Shown here: one piece after another, positions 36,075-46,822 of the stretch
Layout of the letters: the number at the start of each line of letters is the position of its first letter
How positions within the stretch are numbered: position 1 is the first letter of the stretch
Assembly: GCA_041905405.1 (NCBI GenBank)
Contig: JAYRLC010000017.1
Span: 1 to 64,000, forward strand
DNA: 64,000 nucleotides
From: RAM1 sp041905405
GTDB taxonomy: Bacteria; Pseudomonadota; Gammaproteobacteria; Burkholderiales; Burkholderiaceae_C
Direction: 5' to 3'
The notes under the pieces: generated by a model
What the model was told of the DNA's origin: nothing
The model's database searches: none
Seen by the model: the letters and a program-made list of their open reading frames with translations, nothing else
Program-made: the position numbers and the translations under genes

Positions 36075-37115
36075 ATGCATTTCCTCTGGCCCCAATTCCT
36101 GTGGCTGTTGCTGGCGCTGCCGGTGCTGGTGGCGCTGTACGCGTGGCTCATGCGCCGCAAGAAGAAAAACACGCTGCGCTACGCGTCCCTGTCCATCGTG
36201 AAGGAAGCCATGGGCGCGGGCCAGAGCGCGCGCCGCCACATTCCGCCCGTGCTGTTCCTGCTGGCCATTGCCGCGATGCTGGTGGCCGCGGCGCGGCCGG
36301 TGGCGGTGGTGACGCTGCCGTCCAACCAGCAGACCATCATCCTGGCCATGGACGTGTCGGGCAGCATGCGCGCCACCGACGTGCAGCCCAACCGGCTGGT
36401 GGCCGCCCAGGAAGCCGCCAAGAAATTCCTGGTCGACCTGCCGCGCCACGTGAAGGTGGGCATCGTCGCCTTTGCCGGCTCGGCCCAGGTGGCGCAGCTG
36501 CCCACGGTGAACCGCGAGGACCTGGTCACCGCGATCGACCGCTTCCAGCTGCAGCGGGCCACGGCCACGGGCAATGCCATCGTCATCTCGCTGGCCACGC
36601 TGTTCCCCGACGCGGGCATTGACCTGCAGCAGATGGGCTCGCAGCGCTTCGGCTCACAGGCCCGCTCGCTGAACGACCCGCCCAAGGAAAAAAAGGATTT
36701 CACCCCCGTCGCGCCGGGCTCCTACACGTCGGCCGCCATCATCATGCTGACCGACGGCCAGCGCACCACGGGCGTGGACCCGCTGGAGGCCGCCAAGATG
36801 GCCGCCGACCGTGGCGTGCGCGTGTACACGGTGGGTATCGGCACCGTGGACGGCGAAACCATCGGCTTTGAAGGCTGGTCCATGCGCGTGCGCCTGGACG
36901 AGGAAACACTGAAGGCCGTGGCCGGCCGCACGCAGGCCGAGTATTTCTACGCCGGCACGGCGGGCGACCTGAAGAAGGTGTACGAAACCCTGAGCTCGCG
37001 CCTGACGGTCGAGAAGAAAGAGACCGAGGTGGCCGGCCTGTTCGCGCTGGCCGCCGCGGTGCTGGCCCTGCTGTCGGCCGGCCTGTCGGTGCTGTGGTTC
37101 AACCGCATCCTCTGA
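36075..37115 (+). CDS. VWA-domain membrane protein, BatA type
   Basis: A 346-residue protein with an N-terminal helix pair (about residues 5-25 and 57-77), a von Willebrand factor A domain and a C-terminal transmembrane helix (LFALAAAVLALLSAGLSVLW). The metal-ion site is intact: DVSGSMRATDVQPNR supplies D-x-S-x-S and IMLTDGQRTTG the distal Asp. This layout is that of BatA. The usual following batB and TPR (batC) genes are absent, since the operon stops here against convergent katG 19 bases away. Confidence 0.88.
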   Translation: MHFLWPQFLWLLLALPVLVALYAWLMRRKKKNTLRYASLSIVKEAMGAGQSARRHIPPVLFLLAIAAMLVAAARPVAVVTLPSNQQTIILAMDVSGSMRATDVQPNRLVAAQEAAKKFLVDLPRHVKVGIVAFAGSAQVAQLPTVNREDLVTAIDRFQLQRATATGNAIVISLATLFPDAGIDLQQMGSQRFGSQARSLNDPPKEKKDFTPVAPGSYTSAAIIMLTDGQRTTGVDPLEAAKMAADRGVRVYTVGIGTVDGETIGFEGWSMRVRLDEETLKAVAGRTQAEYFYAGTAGDLKKVYETLSSRLTVEKKETEVAGLFALAAAVLALLSAGLSVLWFNRIL

Positions 37116-37134
37116 ACAGGTCCGGCCCCCGGCA

Positions 37135-39348
<2,214 letters not shown>

Positions 39349-39393
39349 GGTGGTTCTCCTGAACTGCGGGGGGATGAGCACCCAATGTAGAAA

Positions 39394-39457
39394 TTCGCGA
39401 ACTATTTGTCGATTAAATCAACTTCATTTCTTTGATAGATATTGTCAATTTATAGAT

Positions 39458-39458
<1 letters not shown>
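39394..39458 (-). promoter_or_regulatory. katG promoter region with inverted repeats, OxyR-type candidate
   Basis: This is an AT-rich stretch in a GC-rich neighbourhood. From the lolD stop towards katG it has an imperfect inverted repeat at 39435-39455 (ATAGATATTG and CAATTTATAG, with a TTGACA on the katG strand), a second at 39408-39422 (GTCGATT-A-AATCAAC) and a perfect TTCGCGAA at 39394-39401. LysR-type OxyR sites of ATAG-n7-CTAT type look like the first. The assignment rests on motif resemblance and on katG being a known OxyR target. Confidence 0.45.
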
Positions 39459-40136
<678 letters not shown>

Positions 40137-40144
<8 letters not shown>

Positions 40145-41393
40145 AGCGCAGCGCCTCTGCCGGGTTGACGCGGCTGGCGCGCCAGCTCGGGTAGATGGTG
40201 GCGGCAAACGCCAGCACCAGCGATATCACGGCCACCGGCACGATGTCGCCGTTCTGCGGGTCGCTGGGCATGTGGCTGATGAGGTAGATGTCCTTGGGCA
40301 GGAAGCTCGCCTGGAACAGGCGCTCCAGCGCCGGCACGATCACGTCGATGTTGAACGCGATGCCCAGCCCCAGCAGCAGCCCGGCCAGTGTGCCAATCAC
40401 GCCCACCATCGCCCCCTGCACCATGAACACCCCCATGATGCTGGACGGGCTGGCCCCCAGCGTGCGCAGGATGGCAATGTCGGCGCGCTTGTCGGTCACG
40501 GTCATGACCAGCGTGCTGACCAGGTTGAACGCCGCCACGGCCACGATCAGCGTGAGGATGATGAACATCATGCGTTTTTCAAGCTGCACGGCGGCGAACC
40601 AGGTGCGGTTCTGGCGCGTCCAGTCGCGCAGCAGCACGCGGCCGGTGATCATGGGGCTGAGCTCGTCCACCACGCCGCGGGCCCGGTGCAGGTCCTTGAG
40701 CTTCAGGCGGATGCCCGTGGGGCCTTCGAGCCGAAAGATCAGCGCCGCATCGTCGATGTGCAGCATGGCCAGGGCCGAGTCGTATTCGTAGTGGCCGGAG
40801 TCAAAGGTGCCCACCACGGTCATCTGCTTCAGGCGCGGCACCACGCCGGCAGGCGTGACCTGGCCGCTGGGCGCGATCAGCGTCACCGCGTCGCCCTCGC
40901 GCACGCCCAGCGAGCGCGCCAGCTCGCCGCCCAGCACGATGCCGAACGCGCCCGGCTGCAGGCGTGACAGCACGGTGTCGCGCAGCACGCCGGCCAGGTC
41001 GGTCACCTCGGGCTCGCGCGCGGGGTCGATGCCGCGCACCAGCACGCCCTTCATGTCTTCGCCGCGGGCCAGCAGCGCCTGCGCCGCCACGAACGGCGCG
41101 ATGCCCGTCACCTCGGGGTGGCGCTTGACCTCGGCCATGGTGCGGCTCACGTCCGGCAGCGCGCCGCCGCCGGGCTCGAAGATCTCGATGTGCGACACCA
41201 CGCTGAGCATGCGGTCGCGCACCTCTTTCTGGAAGCCGTTCATCACCGACAGCACGATGATGAGCGCGGCCACCCCGAGCGCGATGCCCAGCATGGACAC
41301 GCCCGAGATGAACGAGATGAAGCCGTTGCGCCGGGTCGCGCGGCCCGCACGGGTGTAGCGCCAGCCCAGGGCCAGCTCGTAGGGAACTTGCAT
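40137..41393 (-). CDS. lolC: Lipoprotein-releasing ABC permease LolC/E type
   Basis: A 418-residue four-helix permease. The first helix follows the family motif FISFISGVSMLGIALGVAAL. A large periplasmic MacB-like domain lies between helices 1 and 2, and the FtsX domain with LRTLGASPSSIMGVFMVQG closes the protein (ending PAEALRYE). Only one permease gene accompanies lolD, unlike the lolCDE operon of E. coli, so it may form a homodimer (LolF-like) or pair with a protein encoded elsewhere. ATG 41393 is used. Confidence 0.92.
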
Positions 41394-41446
41394 GAAAAAG
41401 CGTGATGGAAGGGTCGCGGGATTGTTACATCCCGGACAATAGCGGC

Positions 41447-42403
41447 ATGTCGGACAGCTCCCACTTGTTGATCCCCTTTGCCGCATGCAGTTCCGACGGG
41501 TGCCGCGAGGCGCTGCGCGCGCTGTCCCTGCCCCACCTGGAAAAGCTGCTGGCACGGCTGACCCCGACGCTGACCGACAGCGGCACGGACGACGCCCTGT
41601 CGCCACCGCACGAGCGTGCGCTGGCGCGGGCCTACGGTCTGTCCGCACCCGACGGCTGCCTGCCCTGGGCGGCCCTGCAGGCACAGGCGCAGTTGCAATC
41701 GGCCAGGGAAGCCGGCGGCGCCTGGGCCTGGATCACGCCCTGCCACTGGCGCATGGGCAGCGGGGGCACGCAGATGCTGCACCCGCAGACGCTGCAGCTG
41801 ACCGCACAGGAGGCCCGCACGCTGCTGGAGTCCATGCAGCCGTTCTTTACCCAGGACGGCATCGCCCTGGAATACGAGGCGCCCACGCTCTGGCTGGCGC
41901 GGGGCGAGCTGTTCCGAGGCCTGCCCACCGCGTCGCTGGACCGGGTGATCGGCCGCGACGTGAACGCCTGGATGGCCCAGGGCGATGCGGCACGGCCGCT
42001 GCGGCGCCTGCAGTCCGAAATGCAGATGCTGCTGTACACCCACCCGGTCAACGAAGCGCGCGAACGCGGCGGGCTGCTGACCGTCAACTCCTTCTGGGCC
42101 AGCGGTACGGGCGCACTGCCACCCGACGCAGGCCCTGCGCCGCCGGGCCTGCGCGTGTCCCACTACCTGGGCGAACCGGCGCTGCGCGGCGACTGGGCCG
42201 CCTGGTCCGAAGCCTGGCGCACGCTGGACGCCGGGCCCTGCGCCCGTTTGCTGGCAGACCTGGACGGTGGCGCCCGCCTGCTGCTCACGCTGTGCGGCGA
42301 GCGCAGCGCGCAAACTTTTGAATCGCTGCCGCGCAGCCTGTTCCGCCAGGTGGCCAGCCGCCTGGCGCGCACGCCGCTGGCAACCTGGCTCGACCCCTTA
42401 TGA
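41447..42403 (+). CDS. RpfE-like protein, phosphoglycerate-mutase-type annotation
   Basis: A 318-residue protein of the family annotated as RpfE or 'phosphoglycerate mutase' next to recJ in Xanthomonadales and Burkholderiales. Visible features are an N-terminal LLIPFAACSSDGCREAL and a conserved core PCHWRMGSGGTQMLHPQTL and NAWMAQGDAARPLRRLQSE. No alkaline-phosphatase-type metal motif of real mutases is evident, so enzymatic activity is doubtful. Its TGA overlaps the recJ ATG (ATGA). In Xanthomonas rpfE lies in the pathogenicity-regulation cluster with recJ, which fits this synteny. Confidence 0.72.
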   Translation: MSDSSHLLIPFAACSSDGCREALRALSLPHLEKLLARLTPTLTDSGTDDALSPPHERALARAYGLSAPDGCLPWAALQAQAQLQSAREAGGAWAWITPCHWRMGSGGTQMLHPQTLQLTAQEARTLLESMQPFFTQDGIALEYEAPTLWLARGELFRGLPTASLDRVIGRDVNAWMAQGDAARPLRRLQSEMQMLLYTHPVNEARERGGLLTVNSFWASGTGALPPDAGPAPPGLRVSHYLGEPALRGDWAAWSEAWRTLDAGPCARLLADLDGGARLLLTLCGERSAQTFESLPRSLFRQVASRLARTPLATWLDPL

Positions 42404-44121
42404 AAATCATCGACAGAGACGTTCCGCCCCGCGCTGCCTGGGCGCTGGAACAGGCGGGCGTGCACCCGCTGCTGGCGCGCCTGTATGCGGCGCGCGGCGT
42501 GTCCACCCGCGACGAGCTGGACGACGGCCTGGCACGGCTGCTCGCGCCCGCCGGCCTGAAGGGCGCGCAGGACGCCGCCGTGATGCTGGCCGATGCCATC
42601 CAGGCCGGCACGCGCATGTGCGTGGTGGCCGACTACGACTGTGACGGCGCCACCGCCTGCGCCGTGGCCATTCGCGGCCTGCGCCTGCTGGGCGCGCAGC
42701 ACGTGGGCTACCTGGTGCCCGACCGCGTGGTGGACGGCTACGGCCTGACGCCGCCGATCGCGCAGCGCGTGAAGGACAGCGGCGCGCAACTGCTCATTAC
42801 CGTGGACAACGGCATCGCCAGCGTCGAAGGCGTGGCCGCGGCCAACGCCCTGGGCGTGCCCGTGTTGGTGACCGACCACCACCTGCCCGGCGCGCAGTTG
42901 CCTGATGCGGCGGTCATCGTCAACCCCAACCAGCCCGGCTGCACGTTCGAGAGCAAGTCCATCGCGGGCGTGGGCGTGATGTTCTACGTGCTGATGGCGC
43001 TGCGCGGCGAGCTGCGCGCGCGCGGTGTCTTTGACCAGGCCACCCAACCGAAGCTGGACGCCTTGTTGCCGCTGGTGGCGCTTGGCACCGTGGCCGACGT
43101 CGTGCGGCTGGACCCCAACAACCGCCGCCTGGTGGCGCAGGGCCTGCGCCGTATCCGGGCCGGCGCCCTGCCTGTCGGGCTGGCCGCGCTGTTCAGGGCG
43201 GCGGGCCGCGACGCGCGCACGGCCACCACGTTCGACTTCGGCTTCGCGCTGGGTCCGCGCATCAACGCGGCCGGCCGGCTCCAGGATATGACGCTGGGCA
43301 TCGAATGCCTGCTGACCGACGACCCTTCGCGCGCGCTGGAACTGGCGCAGCGGCTGGACGGCATCAACCGCGAACGCCGCGAGATCGAAAGCGGCATGCG
43401 CGAACAGGCCATGCAGATCGCCGAATCGCTGTTCGACGCCGGTGACGACGGCCTGCAGCAGCCGCCGCCCGCCATCGTGGTGTTCGACCCCGACTTCCAT
43501 GAAGGCGTGGTGGGCATCGTGGCGGGGCGGCTGAAGGACAAGCTGCACCGCCCCACCTTCGTGTTCGCGGCCAGCCAGGCGCCTGGCAAGGAACATGAGC
43601 TCAAGGGCTCGGGCCGCTCGATCCCCGGCTTTCACCTGCGCGACGCGCTGGACCTGGTGGCCAAGCGCCACCCCGGCGTGCTGTCGCGCTTTGGGGGCCA
43701 CGCCATGGCAGCCGGCTGCACGCTGGACGAGGAGCACCTGGACACCTTCGAGCAGGCTTTCACCCAGGTCGCGCAGGAATGGCTGGACAAGGCGACGCTG
43801 CTGCGCCGCATCGACACCGACGGTCCGCTCGCGCCCGAGTACCGGCGCGCCGACGTGGTGGACACGCTGCATGCCGAGGTCTGGGGCCAGGGCTTCGCGC
43901 CGCCGATGTTCAGCGAGGTGGTGGAAATCGTGTCGCAGCGGCTGGTGGGCGAAAAGCACCTGTCGCTGAAGATGAAGCACCAGGGCCAGCCGGTGGACGG
44001 CATCTGGTTCGGCCACACCGATCCGCTGCCCGCGCGGGTCAGGCTGGCGTTCCGGCTGGATGCCGACGAATGGCAGGGGACCCGGCGCGTGCGCTTTCTG
44101 GTGGAAGCGGCCGAGGTCTGA
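42400..44121 (+). CDS. recJ: Single-stranded-DNA-specific exonuclease RecJ
   Basis: A 573-residue 5'-3' ssDNA exonuclease for recombination and mismatch repair. The DHH-family motifs appear in order: VVADYDCDGATA, LLITVDNGIAS, VTDHHLPG, and the fourth in LPLVALGTVADVV. The C-terminal DHHA1 and OB-like region has FHEGVVGIVAGRLKDK and SRFGGHAMAAGCTL. Length is normal. It is translationally coupled to the preceding rpfE-like gene and ends directly against a convergent small gene. Confidence 0.94.
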   Translation: MKIIDRDVPPRAAWALEQAGVHPLLARLYAARGVSTRDELDDGLARLLAPAGLKGAQDAAVMLADAIQAGTRMCVVADYDCDGATACAVAIRGLRLLGAQHVGYLVPDRVVDGYGLTPPIAQRVKDSGAQLLITVDNGIASVEGVAAANALGVPVLVTDHHLPGAQLPDAAVIVNPNQPGCTFESKSIAGVGVMFYVLMALRGELRARGVFDQATQPKLDALLPLVALGTVADVVRLDPNNRRLVAQGLRRIRAGALPVGLAALFRAAGRDARTATTFDFGFALGPRINAAGRLQDMTLGIECLLTDDPSRALELAQRLDGINRERREIESGMREQAMQIAESLFDAGDDGLQQPPPAIVVFDPDFHEGVVGIVAGRLKDKLHRPTFVFAASQAPGKEHELKGSGRSIPGFHLRDALDLVAKRHPGVLSRFGGHAMAAGCTLDEEHLDTFEQAFTQVAQEWLDKATLLRRIDTDGPLAPEYRRADVVDTLHAEVWGQGFAPPMFSEVVEIVSQRLVGEKHLSLKMKHQGQPVDGIWFGHTDPLPARVRLAFRLDADEWQGTRRVRFLVEAAEV

Positions 44122-44463
44122 TCAGGCGTGGTGCACCACGGTGCGCGCCCAGTGCTGCGCATCGTCGAAATACGCAAACAGCTGCACCGCCACCTCGCGC
44201 AGGCGGTCGTCGTCCATGGTGTGGGCGCGGGCCAGCTGCCACAGCGCGTATTCGCGGTCGCCCAGCATCATGGCCGAGCTGACGCAGCGGCCATGGCCCG
44301 CCATCAGCAGCGTGAAGGTGGCGAGCAGCTCGGTAGGCCAGTAGCGCGGCGGCTGCAGTTCATGCAGATCGTGGTCGTGATCATCGATCCCGGCGGTCAG
44401 TGAGTGCTGGCGCGGGCCCGCCGCGGCGGCGGAAACATCCATGGAAGCGATTGCGTTGGCCAT
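44122..44463 (-). CDS. Small conserved-looking protein of unknown function
   Basis: A 113-residue soluble protein with no family I can name. The middle is distinctive (HELQPPRYWPTELLATFTLL, then HGRCVSSAMMLGDREYALW) and helical, with a His/Asp-rich patch DDHDHDLHEL before it that could bind metal. AGGAG sits 6 bases before the ATG. It follows the next gene on the same strand by 23 bases and probably shares its transcript. Codon use matches neighbours, so I consider it real. Confidence 0.65.
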   Translation of the reverse strand: MANAIASMDVSAAAAGPRQHSLTAGIDDHDHDLHELQPPRYWPTELLATFTLLMAGHGRCVSSAMMLGDREYALWQLARAHTMDDDRLREVAVQLFAYFDDAQHWARTVVHHA

Positions 44464-44486
44464 GATGAACTCCTGCAGTCAAACAA

Positions 44487-44879
44487 TCAGTGCACGCCGC
44501 GGGTGTAGTAGGTCACGGGCACCATCGCGGCAATCTGGTTTCGTGCGGGCGCGGCATACGCGGATGGCGCCGGCTGGGCAGTATCGATCGTGAGCAGGGC
44601 CGACATCGTTGCGGCGGAGGGCGCGGGCTGCCGGCCGAACGCGGTGGCCACCTGGCTCGCGCAGGCGGCGTAGCTCGCGCGCCGGTCGCTGTCCAGGCAG
44701 TCCAGCACCGCCAGTCGCTGGACCTTGGCCGCCGCATGCTGTGCCTGCGCCGTGCGGACCTGGCCCGCGCAGACCATGTACATCGCCGCCAGCATGCCGC
44801 CGATCAGGGCGAGCGAAGCTGCCAGAAACAGGCTTTCGCGAGGGGAATCCTGAATCTTGTTGAGCAGGTCGAACAGCAT
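44487..44879 (-). CDS. Small membrane protein of unknown function
   Basis: A 130-residue protein with one transmembrane helix near the N terminus (about residues 17-37, LFLAASLALIGGMLAAMYMV) and a periplasmic-side Ala-rich domain with two cysteines spaced to allow a disulfide (AVLDCLDSDRRASYAACASQ). The start has a strong AGGAG 7 bases upstream. No known domain. It leads the two-gene unit with the protein encoded at 44122-44463. Confidence 0.65.
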   Translation of the reverse strand: MLFDLLNKIQDSPRESLFLAASLALIGGMLAAMYMVCAGQVRTAQAQHAAAKVQRLAVLDCLDSDRRASYAACASQVATAFGRQPAPSAATMSALLTIDTAQPAPSAYAAPARNQIAAMVPVTYYTRGVH

Positions 44880-44990
44880 TTGGAAGCTCCTGTGGTGTTG
44901 GAGTGAATGCTAGGAACCGGCCTGTTTCCCTCCGTACAGTGAGGAACTTGTCGTGATGTAGGACAAAATCGCGGCGCACTGCCGTCGCTG

Positions 44991-45284
44991 CTACGACAGG
45001 TAGCCGGCCTCGCGCTGGTGCCGCAGTGCCAGCACCGCCACCGCATCGGCGTCCCTGTCGTACTGGTAGAGCGCGAGATAGCCCGAGCTGCCCCGCGAAA
45101 TGACCAGCTCGCGCAGCCCCTGCTCCAGCGGCCGGCCCACCAGGGGATGCGCCGTGAGAATCTCCAGCCCATGGGCGATGACCTCGGCGGTGCGGGCCGC
45201 CTCGTGCGGCAGTTGCTCCGCCAGAAAGTCGTGCAACCGGTCGATATCGTCCAGCGCCCGCAGCGTGAAAACGAGCCGTGTCAC
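44991..45284 (-). CDS. ParE/RelE-superfamily toxin
   Basis: A 97-residue ParE-like toxin (MTRLVFTLRALDDIDRLHDF then AHPLVGRPLEQGLRELVI and YLALYQYD, the normal core strands). ParE members poison DNA gyrase and RelE members cleave ribosome-bound mRNA; which applies here is not shown. It starts with GTG at 45284, overlapping the antitoxin's TGA (GTGA), so toxin translation depends on the antitoxin frame. Confidence 0.85.
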   Translation of the reverse strand: MTRLVFTLRALDDIDRLHDFLAEQLPHEAARTAEVIAHGLEILTAHPLVGRPLEQGLRELVISRGSSGYLALYQYDRDADAVAVLALRHQREAGYLS

Positions 45285-45583
45285 CGGCCAGGCTTGACGA
45301 GATTCCGCAGGCTTTTGGCCCGGGGCCGCGCGGGCCGCTCGCCCCGCGCCTTCGCACGCAGGTAGCCCAGCACTTCGTCGCCGTCGAAAGCCTTGCCGCT
45401 TTCGATCATCTGCGTGCGGGCTGCCAGCGCCTCCTGAATGAACGCGTCCTGCTTTTCCTGGCCATGCAGATGGGCCTCGATGGCCTCGACCATGAAGGCG
45501 TGGGCTGACGTGCCATGGCTTGCCGCCTGGGCTTCAACACGCGCGCGGGTCGCATCGGAAAGTTTGACGGAGACGGTCCGCAT
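45281..45583 (-). CDS. CopG/ribbon-helix-helix antitoxin
   Basis: A 100-residue antitoxin. The N-terminal ribbon-helix-helix motif MRTVSVKLSDATRARVEAQA is followed by SHGTSAHAFMVEAIEAHL. The basic C-terminal half (ARGERPARPRAKSLRN) should wrap the toxin. Such antitoxins repress their own promoter by binding palindromes, and one lies 22 bases upstream of the start (45605-45624). ATG 45583 is preferred over an in-frame TTG or ATG a few codons upstream. Confidence 0.85.
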   Translation of the reverse strand: MRTVSVKLSDATRARVEAQAASHGTSAHAFMVEAIEAHLHGQEKQDAFIQEALAARTQMIESGKAFDGDEVLGYLRAKARGERPARPRAKSLRNLVKPGR

Positions 45584-45604
45584 AAGCAGCCTCATTCAGC
45601 AAAA

Positions 45605-45624
45605 GGTGACACCATGGTAACACC
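45605..45624. promoter_or_regulatory. Palindrome on the deaminase start codon, likely RHH antitoxin operator
   Basis: The 20-base sequence GGTGACACCATGGTAACACC is palindromic in 8 of its 10 base pairs, centred on CCATGG, whose ATG is the chosen start of the plus-strand deaminase. It lies between that gene and the divergent antitoxin start at 45583. This is where a ribbon-helix-helix autorepressor would bind, and occupancy would also mask the deaminase start. Confidence 0.5.
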
Positions 45625-46186
45625 GGCTAACATTTCCCGCGTCATGGAAGAACACCCCCTCCCCCCCGCCGCGCTGATCGGCTGGCATTCGATGTTCATG
45701 GGCGTGGCGCTGCTCGCCTCGGCCCGGTCCAAGGACCACCGCGCGCGCAACGGCGCCTGCATCGCCTCGCCCGACCACCGCATCATTGGCGTGGGCTACA
45801 ACGGCCTGCCGCGCGGCTGCGACGACCAGGACCCGGTCTACTGGTCCGACAACGACGACGACCCTTTCCGTTCGCGCCACAGCTATGTGGTGCATGCCGA
45901 GGTCAACGCCATCCTGAACTGCGTGGTGCTGCCGCTGAAGAACGCCACGATCTATGCCACGCAGTTCCCCTGCCCGCGCTGCGCGCAGGCCATCATCCAG
46001 GCCGGCATCCAGTCGGTGATCTACCTGCGCGAAAAGCCGCACCATGCCCAGCACAATGCGGCGGCGCTGAAGATGTTCGACGCCAGCGGCGTCGCCTGCC
46101 GGCCGCTGCAGGCGGTGGACCCGGCTGCGCACGAGTGGGCCGTCGCCTTCAGCGCGGGCGCGCAGCCCGAGCGACCCGCGCGATGA
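45614..46186 (+). CDS. Zinc-dependent deaminase, dCMP/cytidine type
   Basis: A 190-residue CDA-superfamily deaminase. The zinc and proton-shuttle motif is HAEVNAILN, followed by the paired cysteines in TQFPCPRCAQAIIQAG. The spacing fits the dCMP-deaminase-like (ComEB) branch. Nucleotide-binding residues of the family are in RNGACIASPDHRIIGVGYNG. I chose ATG 45614 because AAGGTG precedes it; ATG 45644 is possible. It overlaps the next gene by ATGA. The substrate is inferred to be a deoxycytidylate or a related base. Confidence 0.83.
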   Translation: MVTPANISRVMEEHPLPPAALIGWHSMFMGVALLASARSKDHRARNGACIASPDHRIIGVGYNGLPRGCDDQDPVYWSDNDDDPFRSRHSYVVHAEVNAILNCVVLPLKNATIYATQFPCPRCAQAIIQAGIQSVIYLREKPHHAQHNAAALKMFDASGVACRPLQAVDPAAHEWAVAFSAGAQPERPAR

Positions 46187-46815
46187 AAATCCCCGTGCTG
46201 CGCGACGCCACCATTGCGGACACCGTCCGCGCCAGGCCCTACAGCGGACGCGGCGTGGGCATCCACGGGTTGCCGCAGGTGCTGACCCGGCCGGACCTGA
46301 TGCGCAGCGACATCACCAGCGGCAGGCCGGGAACGCCCATCCTGCTGACCCTGCGCCTGCATGCCGCGGGCAACCGGTTTGCGCCGCTGGCCAATGCCGC
46401 CGTGCATATCTCCCACTGCGACCGCGACGGCCTGCAAGCCGCCGGGCGTGCTCTGCAGGGCGTGCAGATCGCGGATGCCCATGGCGAGGTGACCTTCCAG
46501 ACGGTCTATCCCGGCTGGCAGATCGGCCAGGGTACGGGCCTGCAGTGCCGTGTGTTCATCACCGGCGCGGACAACGGCCTGCAGGTGGCGGCGTTTCGCA
46601 TCCAGCTGCCGCGCGACGTCAGCGATGCCGTGCACCGCACCGCCGGCTATGCGCTGCGCGGCCCCAGCCTGGAAGGGTCCGAGCCCAGCCTGTTGGGCGC
46701 TTCACTGAGGCGCATCTTTGGTGGGGTGAGCCCCCAGGTGATGGCCCGCGTGGTGGGCAACCCGGCCGGCATTCTGGCGGCCGACGCCGCCGTGGCGGTC
46801 GCGCTGCGCGACTGA
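46183..46815 (+). CDS. Intradiol-dioxygenase-like protein lacking metal ligands
   Basis: A 210-residue protein with the beta-sandwich pattern of protocatechuate/catechol intradiol dioxygenases (PILLTLRLHAAGNRFAPLAN, VHISHCDRDG, VTFQTVYPGWQIG). The conserved family motif should continue with Tyr, Arg and a His-x-His ligand pair, but here it reads PGWQIGQGTGLQCRVFI, so the non-haem iron ligands are missing. The C-terminal 40 residues (SLLGASLRRIFGGVSPQVMA) are not dioxygenase-like. It is translationally coupled to the deaminase gene. A binding or structural role is more likely than catalysis. Confidence 0.68.
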   Translation: MKIPVLRDATIADTVRARPYSGRGVGIHGLPQVLTRPDLMRSDITSGRPGTPILLTLRLHAAGNRFAPLANAAVHISHCDRDGLQAAGRALQGVQIADAHGEVTFQTVYPGWQIGQGTGLQCRVFITGADNGLQVAAFRIQLPRDVSDAVHRTAGYALRGPSLEGSEPSLLGASLRRIFGGVSPQVMARVVGNPAGILAADAAVAVALRD

Positions 46816-46822
46816 AGCGCGT

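Noticed and set aside
41447..42403. Functional phosphoglycerate mutase
   Set aside because: Although the family carries that label in some annotations, I see no metal or phosphohistidine motif of real mutases.
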